Notes: generated from the sequence alone by a model not told the origin. Shown: positions 25,590-35,396, counted from the stretch's first letter. The stretch: 64,000 nucleotides of DNA from Noviherbaspirillum sp. UKPF54 (GCF_007874125.1 NZ_CP040128.1:1488001-1552000); one strand, 5' to 3'. Numbers and translations are program-made.

Positions 25590-27719
25590 TTAGAACGTGT
25601 AACGGGCGGTCAGCTGCACATTGCGCGGCGCGCCCGGTACGTTCAGGTTGGGCGCCGAACCGTGGCCGGATACGATGTATGCGCGGTCGAACAGGTTGTT
25701 GATGTTCAGCTGCAGATCCAGGCCGGCGATCTTGTAGCCGACCATCGCGTCGACCAGGGTGTAGGCCGGCAGGGTGACCGTATTGCCGGGATTGGCGAAG
25801 CGGTCGGCGACGTAGTTCACGCCGGCGCCTGCGCGCAGGCCATTGCCGAGGGCCTTGGTCAGCCAGAGGCTGGCGCTGTGTTTCGGCGTCAGCGTCGGCT
25901 GCTTGCCTTGCACCCTTACGTTTTTCACGACATTGTCGCTGTTGTCGACGGCAGGAGACGAAGTGACTTCCGCGTCGAGATAGGCGTAGCCGGACCAGAC
26001 TTGCCAGCCGTGCGACAGGTCGCCGCTGAAGGTCAGCTCCAGCCCGTCGGTGCGCTGGGTGCCGATCGGGACCAGGCGGTTGGTCGCCGGGTCGGTGAAC
26101 TTGATGTTGGTGCGCTCGAGCCGGAACAGCGATGCCGTGGCGGATGCCTTGCCGTCAAAGAAATCGAACTTCGCGCCGATTTCTTGGTTTGTCGTCTCTT
26201 CAGGCGCAATTTGCGCATTGGTGGCCGCCAGCGGAAGGCTCTCGCCGGATGGCTGGAAGGACTTGCTGACCGACGCATAGTAGGACTGGGTTTCATTCGG
26301 CTGGTACACCAGGCCGGCGCGCGGGCTCCAGGCGCGGTCGGTGCGGCTCAGGATCGTCTGGCCGCTTCGGTTCTGCGTCTCCTGCTCGAATGCGTCATAG
26401 CGCACGCCCGCCAGCGCCTTCCACTGCGCGGACAGCGTGACCAGGTCCTGGATGTAGGCGCTGTTCGTCGTCAGGATGCCTTGGTTGTCGGTCGAGGAAG
26501 AAGGCGTGGTGCTTGGCGTGAAGGGCACTACCGGCGACACCGGGTTGAACAGGGAAACGGTCGCGATGTTGTTCCAGGTGCGGAAGAACTGGTCCTTGTT
26601 CTGCTTGCCGATTTCGACGCCGTACAGCAGCTGGTGCGGCATGCCGGCGATGGTGGTCTTCTGCACCAGTTCGGTCTGGTTGAAATAGCCGTCTTCCTGG
26701 CGCAGCACGTTGCTGCGGTTGAGCGAAGCGGTCAGCGCCGCTTCGTTGACCGAGCCGACCAGCGTGTTGTTGCGGTTGAGCGAATAGTCGTAATGACGGA
26801 ACGCGTTGCGCAGCGACCATTCGTTGTTGAAGCGGTGATCCAGCGTGAAGCCGAGCGCGGTCACGCGCGACTGGGTGTAATCGAAATGCCTGGCGTCCGC
26901 TGCGCCGTAGTAGGTGTTGGACGGCACGTCCACCGGTCGCCCCTTGTACGAGGGAATGCCGAAGTCGGTCACGCGCCGGTCAGACAGGTATTCGCCCTGG
27001 ATCAGCAGTTTGGTTGCGTCGCCGAGCTTGATCGACAGGGAGGGCGACAGCGCCTCGCGCTGCAGGAATTGCTGGTCGCGGTAACTGTCGGCACGCTCCA
27101 GCGCGCCGGTCACGCGGAATGCCACGCCGTTGTCGCTGTAGTTGCGCGCCAGGTCGAATTCGCCGCGCTTCTGGTTCCAGCTGCCGAACTGCAGGCTGAC
27201 TTCGTTCTTGTCGATGCCGGGCTTCTTGGTGATGCGGTTGATAAGCCCGCCCGAGGAGCCGCGCCCGTACAGCACCGATGCCGGCCCCTTGATCACTTCG
27301 ACCTGCTCGATGTTGGACAGGTCGCGGAAATACATCGCGTCGTCGCGCATGCCGTCGATGAACTGGTCGGCGATGGCGGAAAAGCCGCGGATCGTCACCT
27401 GGTCGCGCTGGCCGTCGCCGGAGGACAGTCCGACGCCAGGCACAGATTTCAGCACGTCCTGCATCGAGCGGACCGCCTGGTCGCGCAGCACGGCCTGCGG
27501 CACGACGTTGACGGTCTGCGGGATGTCGCGCAACGGCGCTTCGATCTTGGTGGCGCTGACGGCCGTCGGCGGATTGTAGGTCGGCGGCAGTTCGCGCGCG
27601 CTCTTGACCTTGACCTCGGGCAGCGCTTCCTCTTTTTGCGCAGCCGTCTGCGCGTGCACGGCGAGTTGTTGTACAGCCAGCGCGACCAGCAGCGCCAGCT
27701 TGCTCTTCCTGAGTCCCAT
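25590..27719 (-). CDS. TonB-dependent siderophore receptor, catecholate type
   Basis: The 709-residue outer-membrane receptor has a signal peptide ending near AVHAQ. Its plug domain carries IPQTVNVVPQ, VPGVGLSSGDGQRDQ, and the QVEVIKGPASVLYGRG segment typical of Fiu/FhuE/FpvA-like receptors. A 22-strand barrel follows and ends in ARYTF, with a terminal aromatic. There is no N-terminal signalling domain, so it is a simple transducer-independent receptor. It takes up a ferric siderophore using TonB-ExbB-ExbD, encoded just upstream in the same operon. The exact siderophore is not predictable. Confidence 0.92.
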   Translation of the reverse strand: MGLRKSKLALLVALAVQQLAVHAQTAAQKEEALPEVKVKSARELPPTYNPPTAVSATKIEAPLRDIPQTVNVVPQAVLRDQAVRSMQDVLKSVPGVGLSSGDGQRDQVTIRGFSAIADQFIDGMRDDAMYFRDLSNIEQVEVIKGPASVLYGRGSSGGLINRITKKPGIDKNEVSLQFGSWNQKRGEFDLARNYSDNGVAFRVTGALERADSYRDQQFLQREALSPSLSIKLGDATKLLIQGEYLSDRRVTDFGIPSYKGRPVDVPSNTYYGAADARHFDYTQSRVTALGFTLDHRFNNEWSLRNAFRHYDYSLNRNNTLVGSVNEAALTASLNRSNVLRQEDGYFNQTELVQKTTIAGMPHQLLYGVEIGKQNKDQFFRTWNNIATVSLFNPVSPVVPFTPSTTPSSSTDNQGILTTNSAYIQDLVTLSAQWKALAGVRYDAFEQETQNRSGQTILSRTDRAWSPRAGLVYQPNETQSYYASVSKSFQPSGESLPLAATNAQIAPEETTNQEIGAKFDFFDGKASATASLFRLERTNIKFTDPATNRLVPIGTQRTDGLELTFSGDLSHGWQVWSGYAYLDAEVTSSPAVDNSDNVVKNVRVQGKQPTLTPKHSASLWLTKALGNGLRAGAGVNYVADRFANPGNTVTLPAYTLVDAMVGYKIAGLDLQLNINNLFDRAYIVSGHGSAPNLNVPGAPRNVQLTARYTF

Positions 27720-27800
27720 GATGTTCCTTGTTATTTGAAAACTGGTGGCTGGCTGGGACGGCGGATCGCGTCGTGGCTGGCTGATGATAGAAAAAACTAG

Positions 27801-28217
27801 TTATTTACCCTGTGGTTCTGTCACGAAGCCGATCTTGGACAGACCGCCTGACTGCGCGGCGGCCATCACCTGCGCCACCTTTTCGTACTGCGTGGTGCGC
27901 TCGGCGCGCAGGTGCAGTTCCGGCTGCGGCGTCTTTTGCGCCGCGACGGCGATGCGCGCGTTCAGCTCGGCGGGATCGACGACATCACTGTTCCAGTACA
28001 CCTTGCCTTCGGCATCGATCGACAGGTTGATGTTTTCCGGCTTGCTCTCGTTGGGCTGGTTGGTGGCGCGCGGCAGGTCGATCTTGACGCTGTGGTTCAT
28101 GACCGGGATGGTGATGATGAAGATGATCAGCAGCACCAGCATCACGTCGACCAGCGGCGTGGTGTTGATCTCCGGGTTGAAATCGTCGTCCGAATTGGAC
28201 AGGGAACCCATCGCCAT
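27801..28217 (-). CDS. exbD: ExbD proton channel subunit
   Basis: The start at 28217 follows GGGAGGT and overlaps the exbB stop by one base. The 138-residue protein has an N-terminal cytoplasmic stretch, a single helix (about 20-42) beginning INTTPLVDVMLVLLIIF, with the conserved aspartate (LVDVML) that handles protons, and a periplasmic domain that contacts TonB. With ExbB it converts proton flow into movement of TonB. Confidence 0.95.
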   Translation of the reverse strand: MAMGSLSNSDDDFNPEINTTPLVDVMLVLLIIFIITIPVMNHSVKIDLPRATNQPNESKPENINLSIDAEGKVYWNSDVVDPAELNARIAVAAQKTPQPELHLRAERTTQYEKVAQVMAAAQSGGLSKIGFVTEPQGK

Positions 28218-28945
28218 CACATACCTCCCACGGCAACCAGCTTGGCGCCGTTTGCGCCGTCATTGGCGCTCGATTCGGTGCGGGCGCCGGTGACGAACAG
28301 CGCGTGCAGGTCGAAGCCGAACTTGTTGAGCTGGGCGATGATCGCCTTGTTGCCGCGTACCAGGGCGTTGTAGCCGAAGGTGGCGGGGATCGCGACGGCC
28401 AGGCCGAGCGCGGTCATGATGAGCGCCTCGCCGACCGGACCAGCCACCTTGTCGATGCTGGCCTGACCCGAGGTGCCGATCGATACCAGCGCGTGATAGA
28501 TGCCCCACACGGTGCCGAACAGGCCGACGAAAGGAGCGCTGGAGCCGACCGAGGCCAGCACCGCCATGCCGGACTGCAGCTTGCCGGAGGCTTCATCGAT
28601 CGCCTGGCGCAGCGACAGCGTGACCCAGTCGGATACCGACAGCTGGTCGTGCAGGTGGCCCTTGTGGGCGTTGTGGTGGCGCATCGCGCCCACGCCAGCG
28701 TGCGCGATGTCGGCGAACGGATTGCCGCTGCCCAGCGTCGCCAGGCCTTCATCGACGCTGGTGGTGTCCCAGAACTGATGGCCGGCGGCCTTGCCGGCCC
28801 GGCCGAAGCGCAGCAGTTGCAGCGCCTTGGTGACAATCACGTACCACGAGGCGATCGACATCGACACCAGCAGTATGGCGACGCCTTTGGTGACAAAGTC
28901 GCCTTGCATCCACAGCGTTTCCAGTCCGTACGGGCTTCCTTGCAT
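28217..28945 (-). CDS. exbB: ExbB proton channel subunit
   Basis: The 242-residue protein has the MotA/TolQ/ExbB layout: one helix at about 17-39, a long cytoplasmic region, then two helices containing the SSAPFVGLFGTVWGIYHAL and IMTALGLAVAIPATFGYNAL signatures. ExbB pentamers surround an ExbD dimer to form the proton-driven motor for TonB. It lies 9 bases after tonB and overlaps exbD, so the three are co-translated. Confidence 0.95.
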   Translation of the reverse strand: MQGSPYGLETLWMQGDFVTKGVAILLVSMSIASWYVIVTKALQLLRFGRAGKAAGHQFWDTTSVDEGLATLGSGNPFADIAHAGVGAMRHHNAHKGHLHDQLSVSDWVTLSLRQAIDEASGKLQSGMAVLASVGSSAPFVGLFGTVWGIYHALVSIGTSGQASIDKVAGPVGEALIMTALGLAVAIPATFGYNALVRGNKAIIAQLNKFGFDLHALFVTGARTESSANDGANGAKLVAVGGM

Positions 28946-28954
28946 GATGATTCC

Positions 28955-29638
28955 TTAATCCAGTTGAAAGTTGATGGGGATGATGGCGTAGGCGCTCACC
29001 GCCTTGCCGTCTTCGATGAAGGGTTTGAACAGGGCGCGCAGCGCGGCCTTGCGGGCGGCTTCGTCGAGGCGTGCGATGCCGGACGATTTGTGCAGCTCGA
29101 CGCGTTCCGGCCGGCCTTTTTCGTTGACCAGCACGCGCAGCACGGCCTTGCCTTCTTCGCCCATGCGCTTGGAGATGGGCGGGTATTCGGGCTGCGGCGG
29201 CTGGATGTACTCGATGCCGGAAGTAACGGTTTTCGGCGCGGCGGGAGCGTCCGGCGTGGGCGGCGCGGCCGGAGCAGGTACTGCCGCGACAGGCGCCGCC
29301 GGTTGCGGGGCGGGCGGGTTGGGATCGACGCTGATCGCCTTGGGCGACGGCTCGGCGGATTTGAAGACCGGGGCCGGCTTCGGCGGCGTCACCGCCTTCT
29401 TCACCACCGGGACGGTTTTCGGCGCCGCCGGTTGCGGCTGCGGCTTTTCGCGCAACGGTTCGGGCGTGATGAAGGTCGCGATCACTTCGCGCGGGATCGC
29501 CTCGCTCGCCTTGCGCAGCAAGCCGCTCTGAAGCGCGTAGAAAAAGCCGATGTGCAGCAGCACGATCAGGCCGAGCGGGCCGATGCGGCGCGCTTGCGCC
29601 GCAAGCGCGGCAACGGGGAAGGGGGCGGTTCGGCTCAT
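28955..29638 (-). CDS. tonB: TonB energy transducer
   Basis: The 227-residue protein has a short cytoplasmic start, a membrane anchor at about 20-37 containing the histidine (LLHIGFFYAL) needed for ExbB-ExbD coupling, a long Pro/Ala/Lys-rich spacer to about 140, and a C-terminal domain with YPPISKRMGEEGKAVLRVLV. The C-terminal domain grips the TonB box of receptors. The operon supplies two receptors nearby (25590-27719 and 30152-32320). Confidence 0.93.
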   Translation of the reverse strand: MSRTAPFPVAALAAQARRIGPLGLIVLLHIGFFYALQSGLLRKASEAIPREVIATFITPEPLREKPQPQPAAPKTVPVVKKAVTPPKPAPVFKSAEPSPKAISVDPNPPAPQPAAPVAAVPAPAAPPTPDAPAAPKTVTSGIEYIQPPQPEYPPISKRMGEEGKAVLRVLVNEKGRPERVELHKSSGIARLDEAARKAALRALFKPFIEDGKAVSAYAIIPINFQLD

Positions 29639-29647
29639 TGAATCCGC

Positions 29648-29848
29648 CTATGCCACCAGTGCCAGTGGAGCGAGCTGTGCCTGAGCTTGCAGAGACTCGC
29701 GCAGGATGGTTTTGGCGCATGAATTGCATTTGCCGCAGCAGTTGCCGACGCCGAGGCCGGCGCGCAGCTCAAGCATGGAAGTGGCGCCGGCATTCACCGC
29801 ATGATGAATCTTGCGCTCGGAGATGTTGTTGCAGACACAAACGATCAT
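29648..29848 (-). CDS. bfd: Bacterioferritin-associated ferredoxin
   Basis: I start at 29848 (MIVCVCNN), giving 66 residues, the usual size. The [2Fe-2S] ligands are visible as C-V-C (4 and 6) and the C-x2-C pair in CCGKCNSC near residues 38-45. Bfd reduces the ferric core of bacterioferritin so that iron can leave under iron shortage. It is the first gene of the Fur-controlled tonB operon, 10 bases before tonB. No bfr gene lies in the window. Confidence 0.92.
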   Translation of the reverse strand: MIVCVCNNISERKIHHAVNAGATSMLELRAGLGVGNCCGKCNSCAKTILRESLQAQAQLAPLALVA

Positions 29849-29949
29849 GGTTCTACCTTTTTCTGGCCGGGGAACGCCGGCGAATACCATTCGGCGCCCG
29901 GTGCACTTCAAATCAGATATGTCTGAGAATCAACAATCTGATTGTAAAT

Positions 29950-29968
29950 AAGAATGATTCGCATTATT
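29950..29968. promoter_or_regulatory. Fur box between bfd-tonB operon and fiu-like receptor
   Basis: Nineteen bases (AAGAATGATTCGCATTATT) match the Fur consensus at 13 positions. They lie in the divergent gap 29849-30151, about 100 bases from bfd and about 180 from the + strand receptor gene, with AT-rich stretches (TATTATA, TATATAA) suited to -10 elements on both strands. One site could repress both directions when iron is plentiful. Nothing else was recognised in the gap. Confidence 0.72.
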
Positions 29969-30151
29969 ATAGCTATATAAAAGGCGTCGTCAAAAAGTTT
30001 TTCACCGGTTCCTTACTTATTGATAAGTAAAGCAGTGCAGGAACGCGGCAGGAAAAGCCCGTCCAGACCGCCGATGCAGGTTTTCTTAACCCCCGCCAGC
30101 CCGCGGCGCCGCCGTCAGCCAGCCAGTCAATACTTATCAGGAGAAATATCC

Positions 30152-32320
30152 ATGACTCAGATGGCTCACCGGCGCGTGTTGCGCCCAACCGCGGCATTTG
30201 TGCCGCGCCTGCGGCCCTTGACCGCACTGATGCTCGCCGCGCTGGCGCAATTGGCACAGCCGGGCCTGGCTTACGGCGCCGAGGATTCCAGCCTGCCGGA
30301 CATTACCGTGCGCGCGCAGACCGAGCGCGCCGACGGCCCGGTGCAGGGTTATCGCGCAACGCGCTCATCGACGGTGACCAAGACCGATACGCCGCTGCGC
30401 GATGTGCCGCAGTCGGTGCAGGTGGTCCCCGAGTCGCTGGTAAAGGATCAGGGCATGACCAGCATGGCGCAGGTGTTGCGCTACGTGCCGGGCGCTTCCA
30501 TGAATCCCGGTGAAGGCGGACGCGACCAGCCAGTGCTGCGCGGAATCAGCAGCACCTCCGACCTCTACGTGGACGGCGTGCGCGACGATGCCTTGTATTT
30601 CCGCGATCCCTACAACACCGAGCGATTTGAAATTCTGAAGGGCTCCAGCGGCATGACGTTCGGCCGCGGCGGCGCCGGCGGCATCGTCAACCGCGTCACC
30701 AAGAAGCCATTGGATACGCCGGCCAGGCGTGCGGAACTTACGGTTGGCAGTTACGATACCAAGCGCGCCACCGCCGACTTGAGCGGCCGCCTCTCGGATA
30801 GCGTCGCTTATCGCCTCAACGCCGTGGTCGAGGATTCCGGCGGCTTCCGCGAGGGCTACCAGCTGAAGCGCCACGGCATCAACCCGGTGGTGGAGCTGTT
30901 TCCCAGCGACGACACCTCCGTGCTTCTCAGCTACGAGCATTTCGACGACAAACGCACTGTCGACCGCGGTATCCCGTCGCGTAACGGAACACCTTACGAC
31001 ACGCCGCGCGCGACCTTTTTCGGCAACCCGGACCAGAGTCCGAGCGACGTGAGCGTCGACGCCTTCGCCGCCAAGATCGAGCACAGCCTTGCGCCCAACC
31101 TCACCGTGCGCAACACATTCCACGCCACGCACTACGACACTTTGCGCCAGAACGTCCAGCCCAACAGCAGCGTCAATAATGCCGGCAAGGTCAGCATTTC
31201 AGCCTACAGCCAGGCCAACCAGCGCAGCAATTACTTCAACCAGAGCGAGCTCGAATCGCGTCTGCGCACCGGGAGCGTCGAGCACCTCGTGCTCGCCGGC
31301 CTCGAACTCGGCCACCAGGATAGCGACAACACGCGCCTGACCGGCTACTTCGGCACCTCCACCAGCAGCCTGGTCGACGCCACGGCGCCCCGCGCCACGG
31401 TCAACCAGTGGAAGGCGCAAGCCAGCGATACCAACAACAGCACCACCGCCAACATCGCAGCACTCTACGCGCAGGACCAGATCTCCCTGATTCCGCAGTG
31501 GAAAGCCGTGCTCGGCGTGCGCTACGACCGCTACAGCGTCGGCATTGACGACCGCAACGCGGCCAACGTGGATCTTGCCCACACAGACCGCGAGTTCTCG
31601 CCCCGCGCCGGCCTGGTCTATCAGCCCAACGCCTCGTCCTCCTACTACGCCAGCTACAGCTACGCCTTCCTCCCCAGCGGCGAAACCCTGTCGCTGTCCG
31701 CCAGCAATGCCGATCTGGCGCCGGAGAAGGCGAAGAACTGGGAAATCGGCGGCAAGTGGGATATCACTCCGGTGCTGTCCGCGACCGCGGCGGTGTTCCG
31801 TCTCGACCGGGCCAATGTCAAGAGCAAGGACCCGAATGATTCGACCAGGCTGCAGCTTTCCGGCTTGCAGCGCACTGAAGGCATCGAGCTTGGCCTGCAG
31901 GGGCAGATGACCAGGGACTGGCAGGTCTATGCCGGTTACGCCAACCTGGATGCTCGCGTCGTCAAGGCTACCGGCGGCAGCGCCACCAGCGCTGCCGTAC
32001 CGGCCGGCACCACCGTGCCGCTGGTGCCGAAAAACGCAGTGTCACTGTGGAATCGCGTGGACGTCGCCGGCGGCTGGGCCTTCGGGCTGGGCGTGGTATA
32101 CCAGTCCAGCGTCTACGCCAGCACCAGCAATGCCGTGACGTTGCCGGCCTTCGCCCGCACCGACGGCGCCGTCTACTACCAGTTCGACAAGAAGACGCGA
32201 TTGTCCCTGAATGTCGAGAACCTGCTGGACAAGCATTACTACGCGACGGCGGGTGGCGACAACAACATCATCGTCGGCACGCCGCGCAATGTGCGCCTGA
32301 CGCTGGCAACGGCTTTTTAA
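30152..32320 (+). CDS. Fiu-like catecholate siderophore TonB-dependent receptor
   Basis: The ATG at 30152 with AGGAGA 7 bases upstream gives 722 residues; an in-frame start at 30020 would place a basic, non-signal extension first. A signal peptide ends near AYGAEDS. The plug has VPQSVQVVPESL, the VLRGISSTSDLYVDGVRDD segment, and RFEILKGSSGMTFGRGGAGG, all close to Fiu-type receptors. The barrel ends TLATAF. It is divergent from the bfd-tonB operon with a Fur box between them. Its 3' end overlaps the convergent HugZ-like gene by 4 bases. Confidence 0.92.
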   Translation: MTQMAHRRVLRPTAAFVPRLRPLTALMLAALAQLAQPGLAYGAEDSSLPDITVRAQTERADGPVQGYRATRSSTVTKTDTPLRDVPQSVQVVPESLVKDQGMTSMAQVLRYVPGASMNPGEGGRDQPVLRGISSTSDLYVDGVRDDALYFRDPYNTERFEILKGSSGMTFGRGGAGGIVNRVTKKPLDTPARRAELTVGSYDTKRATADLSGRLSDSVAYRLNAVVEDSGGFREGYQLKRHGINPVVELFPSDDTSVLLSYEHFDDKRTVDRGIPSRNGTPYDTPRATFFGNPDQSPSDVSVDAFAAKIEHSLAPNLTVRNTFHATHYDTLRQNVQPNSSVNNAGKVSISAYSQANQRSNYFNQSELESRLRTGSVEHLVLAGLELGHQDSDNTRLTGYFGTSTSSLVDATAPRATVNQWKAQASDTNNSTTANIAALYAQDQISLIPQWKAVLGVRYDRYSVGIDDRNAANVDLAHTDREFSPRAGLVYQPNASSSYYASYSYAFLPSGETLSLSASNADLAPEKAKNWEIGGKWDITPVLSATAAVFRLDRANVKSKDPNDSTRLQLSGLQRTEGIELGLQGQMTRDWQVYAGYANLDARVVKATGGSATSAAVPAGTTVPLVPKNAVSLWNRVDVAGGWAFGLGVVYQSSVYASTSNAVTLPAFARTDGAVYYQFDKKTRLSLNVENLLDKHYYATAGGDNNIIVGTPRNVRLTLATAF

Positions 32321-32961
32321 GCCTGGCCAGATTCCATGCGGCTTGCGATCTCGTCCAGGGAGCGGCAGGCGGCGGGAAACGGCTGCCGCTGCCGCCTGCC
32401 GTCGCGCTCGAGGTCGAATCCGTAGCAGTCGATCCCGAGCAGCCTGGCGCCGGCAGGCAAGGCATGCTCGAAGCGCGCCAGCAGCGCCGCTTCATCGGAC
32501 CAGGGTAAAACCGCTGCCTGTGGCCATTCCGCGTCCTCGATCCATCCCATCTGCGCAAAGCCGCCGATATAGCGGGCGCGTTTCGGCTGCAGGCGGAAAA
32601 ACGCGAAATCGCCGAGTTCGAGATATTGCCGCGCATCGGGCTGGTAGCGCACATAGCGCGCCGCCAGCTCGGATGCCGTGTCGATGCGAATCACGTCGCC
32701 CACGATGGTCATGCGCGGCGCGGTCAGCACGTTTTCCGCGTTGGCCTCGGTGACGAGCAGGCTGGCGCGCGGATCGGCGACCAGGTTTTTGGTGTGTTCG
32801 GCCAGGCCGCTCAGCAGGAATACCGGACGATGGCCTTCGTCCGGAACGAACGGCAGCGCCGAGGCGAACGGATAGCCAGGCAGCTGCGTCGATTGTGTCG
32901 CCAGCGCGCCGGACGATGCGCCGTGCAGCAGATGAAGGGCAGTGGTCAGGCTGGGTTTCAT
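32317..32961 (-). CDS. HugZ-like pyridoxamine 5'-phosphate oxidase-fold haem protein
   Basis: The 214-residue cytoplasmic protein has the split-barrel flavin/haem fold: residues ALPFVPDEGHRPVFLLSGLA and HTKNLVADPRASLLV near the start, then MTIVGDVIR and the RYIGGFAQMGWI segment. A C-terminal domain of about 70 residues follows (GARLLGIDCYGFDLER). HugZ-type proteins bind or degrade haem for iron release. It lies next to iron-uptake genes but is convergent with the receptor and has no visible Fur box of its own. Confidence 0.8.
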   Translation of the reverse strand: MKPSLTTALHLLHGASSGALATQSTQLPGYPFASALPFVPDEGHRPVFLLSGLAEHTKNLVADPRASLLVTEANAENVLTAPRMTIVGDVIRIDTASELAARYVRYQPDARQYLELGDFAFFRLQPKRARYIGGFAQMGWIEDAEWPQAAVLPWSDEAALLARFEHALPAGARLLGIDCYGFDLERDGRRQRQPFPAACRSLDEIASRMESGQA

Positions 32962-33011
32962 GGCAAGGATCGAAAGAATGAATGACCCTTGCAGTTTAAT
33001 CGCACCGGTGC

Positions 33012-35396
33012 TCAGCCGCCGCGATACAGATCATCGACGGGATCCCTCTGCCGGATATTGTTGCCCGGCGTGGCCGGCCGGTCGCCGAACAGCCGGTCCC
33101 AGAAGCTCTTGACCGCGTCGCCCACCGCGCGCACCGGGTCGTTGTGGCTGACATACTCGTTGTACATCCAGTCGCCGTCGACCTGGGCGATGCCGGCCGG
33201 AAGCGGCCGCTGGAAGGGCGCCGCGCCGCGCAGGGCGCTGCGCATGTAGTCGGTCCAGATCGGCAGCGCCACGGTGGCGCCGAATTCGCGGCTGCCCAGC
33301 GAGCGCGGCTTGTCGTAGCCCATCCAGGCTACGGCGACGATATCGCCGCCGTAGCCGGCGAACCAGCCGTCCATCGCGTCATTGGTGGTGCCGGTTTTTC
33401 CCGCCAGGTCATGGCGCCCCAGGCGCTGGCTGGCCGCGTAACCTGTTCCCGAGTTGACCACGTCGCGCAGCATGCTGTCCATGATGAAGGCATTACGGGG
33501 ATCGAGCACGCGCGCCGCCTCGTCGCCGGCGATGGCCGGCTTGCTTTGCACCAGCACGTTGCCGCGGTTGTCCAGCACTTTTTCGATCAGGTAGGGCGCA
33601 ACCTTGTAGCCGCCGTTGGCGAAGACGGCGTAGGCGGCGGCCATCTGCAGCGGCGTGACCGAGCCGGTGCCGAGCGTCATGGTGAGATTGTCCGGGTGCC
33701 GGCTGGCGTCGAAGCCGAAGCGCGTCAGGTAATCGCGCGCATAGGGCGGGGTGATCGATTGCAGCAGGCGGATCGACACCATGTTCTTCGATTTCTTCAG
33801 CGCGGTGCGCATCGAGATCGGGCCGTCGTAGCGCCCGTCGTCGTTCTGCGGCGTCCATGCCTGGCTGCCGGCCGACACGTTGATGGCGAGCGGCGCGTCG
33901 TCGATCAGCGTGCCCGGAGAATAGCCCTTTTCGAGCGCGGCCGAGTAGATGAAGGGCTTGATGCCGGAGCCGGGCTGGCGCCAGGCTTGCGAGACGTGGT
34001 CGAACTGGTTGAGCGCGAAATCGAAGCCGCCGACCATTGCACGATAAGAGCCGTCCTTGGCATTGAGCGCGACGAAGGCGGCGGAAACTTCCGGCAGCTG
34101 GGTGACGGCCCAGCGCTTTTTCGCGTCGCGCACCACGCGGATGATTGCGCCGGGCTTGATACGGTTACGCGCCTTGGGCGACAAGGCAGACGCGGCAAAG
34201 CGCAAGCCTTCGCCGCCGATGTCGATCACGTCGCCCGACAGCAGCATCGCGCGCACCGCTTTCGGCGAGGCGGCCAGCACCACCGCCGAGCGCAGTTCGT
34301 CGCTGTCGGGGTGCTTGAGCAGCGCCTCGGCGATGGCTTGCTCGCGCTCGTCCTCGTCTTCCGGCAGCGCGACGAAGGCTTCCGGGCCGCGGTAGCCGTG
34401 GCGCCGCTCGTATTCCAGCACGCCGCGCCGCACCGCGCCGTAGGCGGCATCCTGGTCGGCGCTGTTGAGCGTGGTGTAGACGGTGTAGCCGTGAGTGTAG
34501 ATGTCGTCGCCGTACTGCGCGGACATGTATTGCCGCACGATTTCCGCCGCGTGTTCCGCATGCGTCTCGAAGCGGTAGCCCTTGTCGCGCACGGCAAGCT
34601 TTTCCTGAGCCGCTTGCGCATACTGCTTCGGCGTGATGTAGCCGAGCTCGCGCATGCGCTTGAGAATGTACTGCTGGCGCTGCGCGGCGCGCGTCGGGTT
34701 AACCACCGGATTGAGGCTGGATGGCGCTTTCGGCAGGCCGGCCAGCATCGCGGCTTCGGCGATGGTCAGATCCTGGATATCCTTGCCGAAATAGATGCGC
34801 GCGGCGCTGCCGAAGCCATAGGCGCGTTCCCCCAGGTAGATCTGGTTCATGTACAGCTCGAGGATCTGGTCTTTCGACAGCGTCTGTTCGATTTTGCGCG
34901 CGAGCATGATCTCCTGGATCTTGCGCGCATAGGTCTTCTGGCGGCTCAGATAGAACGTGCGCGCCACCTGCATCGTGATGGTGGAAGCGCCCTGCGAGCG
35001 GCTGCGCCAGAAGTTGGCGAGGGTGGCGCGCAGAATGCCGGTGTAGTCCACGCCGCTGTGTTCGTAGAAATGCTCGTCCTCGGTGGCGATCAGCGCATTC
35101 TTCATTACCGCCGGCATTTCGGCGATCGGCACGAAATCGCGGCGCTCCTCGCCGAATTCGCCGATCAGCACCAAGTCGGCGGTGTACACGCGCAGCGGAA
35201 TCTTGGGGCGGTAATCGGTGAGCGCATCGAGCGGCGGCAGGCCGGGCGCGACGATCAGGAATGCATAGGCGGCCAGCAGTGCGCCGCCCAGCGCGGCGGA
35301 TGCAACGAGCGCCATTGCCGCCTCGACAAGGCGGCGCTTCAGCGGCCGTTTCCACCAGTTCCTTATATGCAATAAAAGCAGCGAAACTCGTCGCAC
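33012..35396 (-). CDS. mrcA: Class A penicillin-binding protein 1A
   Basis: This bifunctional enzyme polymerises glycan strands and cross-links peptides in the periplasm. The GTG start follows GGGGGA; the product has 794 residues. A membrane anchor lies at about 28-50. The glycosyltransferase domain has EDEHFYEHSGVD (Glu near 106-108), and the transpeptidase domain has S-G-I-K with catalytic Ser near 477, S-K-N (KKSKNMVS) and KTGT near 667. An OB-like insert of about 100 residues precedes the transpeptidase domain, as in PBP1A. In many proteobacteria it is next to pil or com genes, but here dnaE2 and hugZ flank it. Confidence 0.93.
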   Translation of the reverse strand: MRRVSLLLLHIRNWWKRPLKRRLVEAAMALVASAALGGALLAAYAFLIVAPGLPPLDALTDYRPKIPLRVYTADLVLIGEFGEERRDFVPIAEMPAVMKNALIATEDEHFYEHSGVDYTGILRATLANFWRSRSQGASTITMQVARTFYLSRQKTYARKIQEIMLARKIEQTLSKDQILELYMNQIYLGERAYGFGSAARIYFGKDIQDLTIAEAAMLAGLPKAPSSLNPVVNPTRAAQRQQYILKRMRELGYITPKQYAQAAQEKLAVRDKGYRFETHAEHAAEIVRQYMSAQYGDDIYTHGYTVYTTLNSADQDAAYGAVRRGVLEYERRHGYRGPEAFVALPEDEDEREQAIAEALLKHPDSDELRSAVVLAASPKAVRAMLLSGDVIDIGGEGLRFAASALSPKARNRIKPGAIIRVVRDAKKRWAVTQLPEVSAAFVALNAKDGSYRAMVGGFDFALNQFDHVSQAWRQPGSGIKPFIYSAALEKGYSPGTLIDDAPLAINVSAGSQAWTPQNDDGRYDGPISMRTALKKSKNMVSIRLLQSITPPYARDYLTRFGFDASRHPDNLTMTLGTGSVTPLQMAAAYAVFANGGYKVAPYLIEKVLDNRGNVLVQSKPAIAGDEAARVLDPRNAFIMDSMLRDVVNSGTGYAASQRLGRHDLAGKTGTTNDAMDGWFAGYGGDIVAVAWMGYDKPRSLGSREFGATVALPIWTDYMRSALRGAAPFQRPLPAGIAQVDGDWMYNEYVSHNDPVRAVGDAVKSFWDRLFGDRPATPGNNIRQRDPVDDLYRGG

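Noticed and set aside
25521..27800. A 759-codon + strand frame opposite the TonB-dependent receptor
   Set aside because: The - strand product has the plug motifs and terminal aromatic of a receptor; the + strand frame is an antisense artefact.
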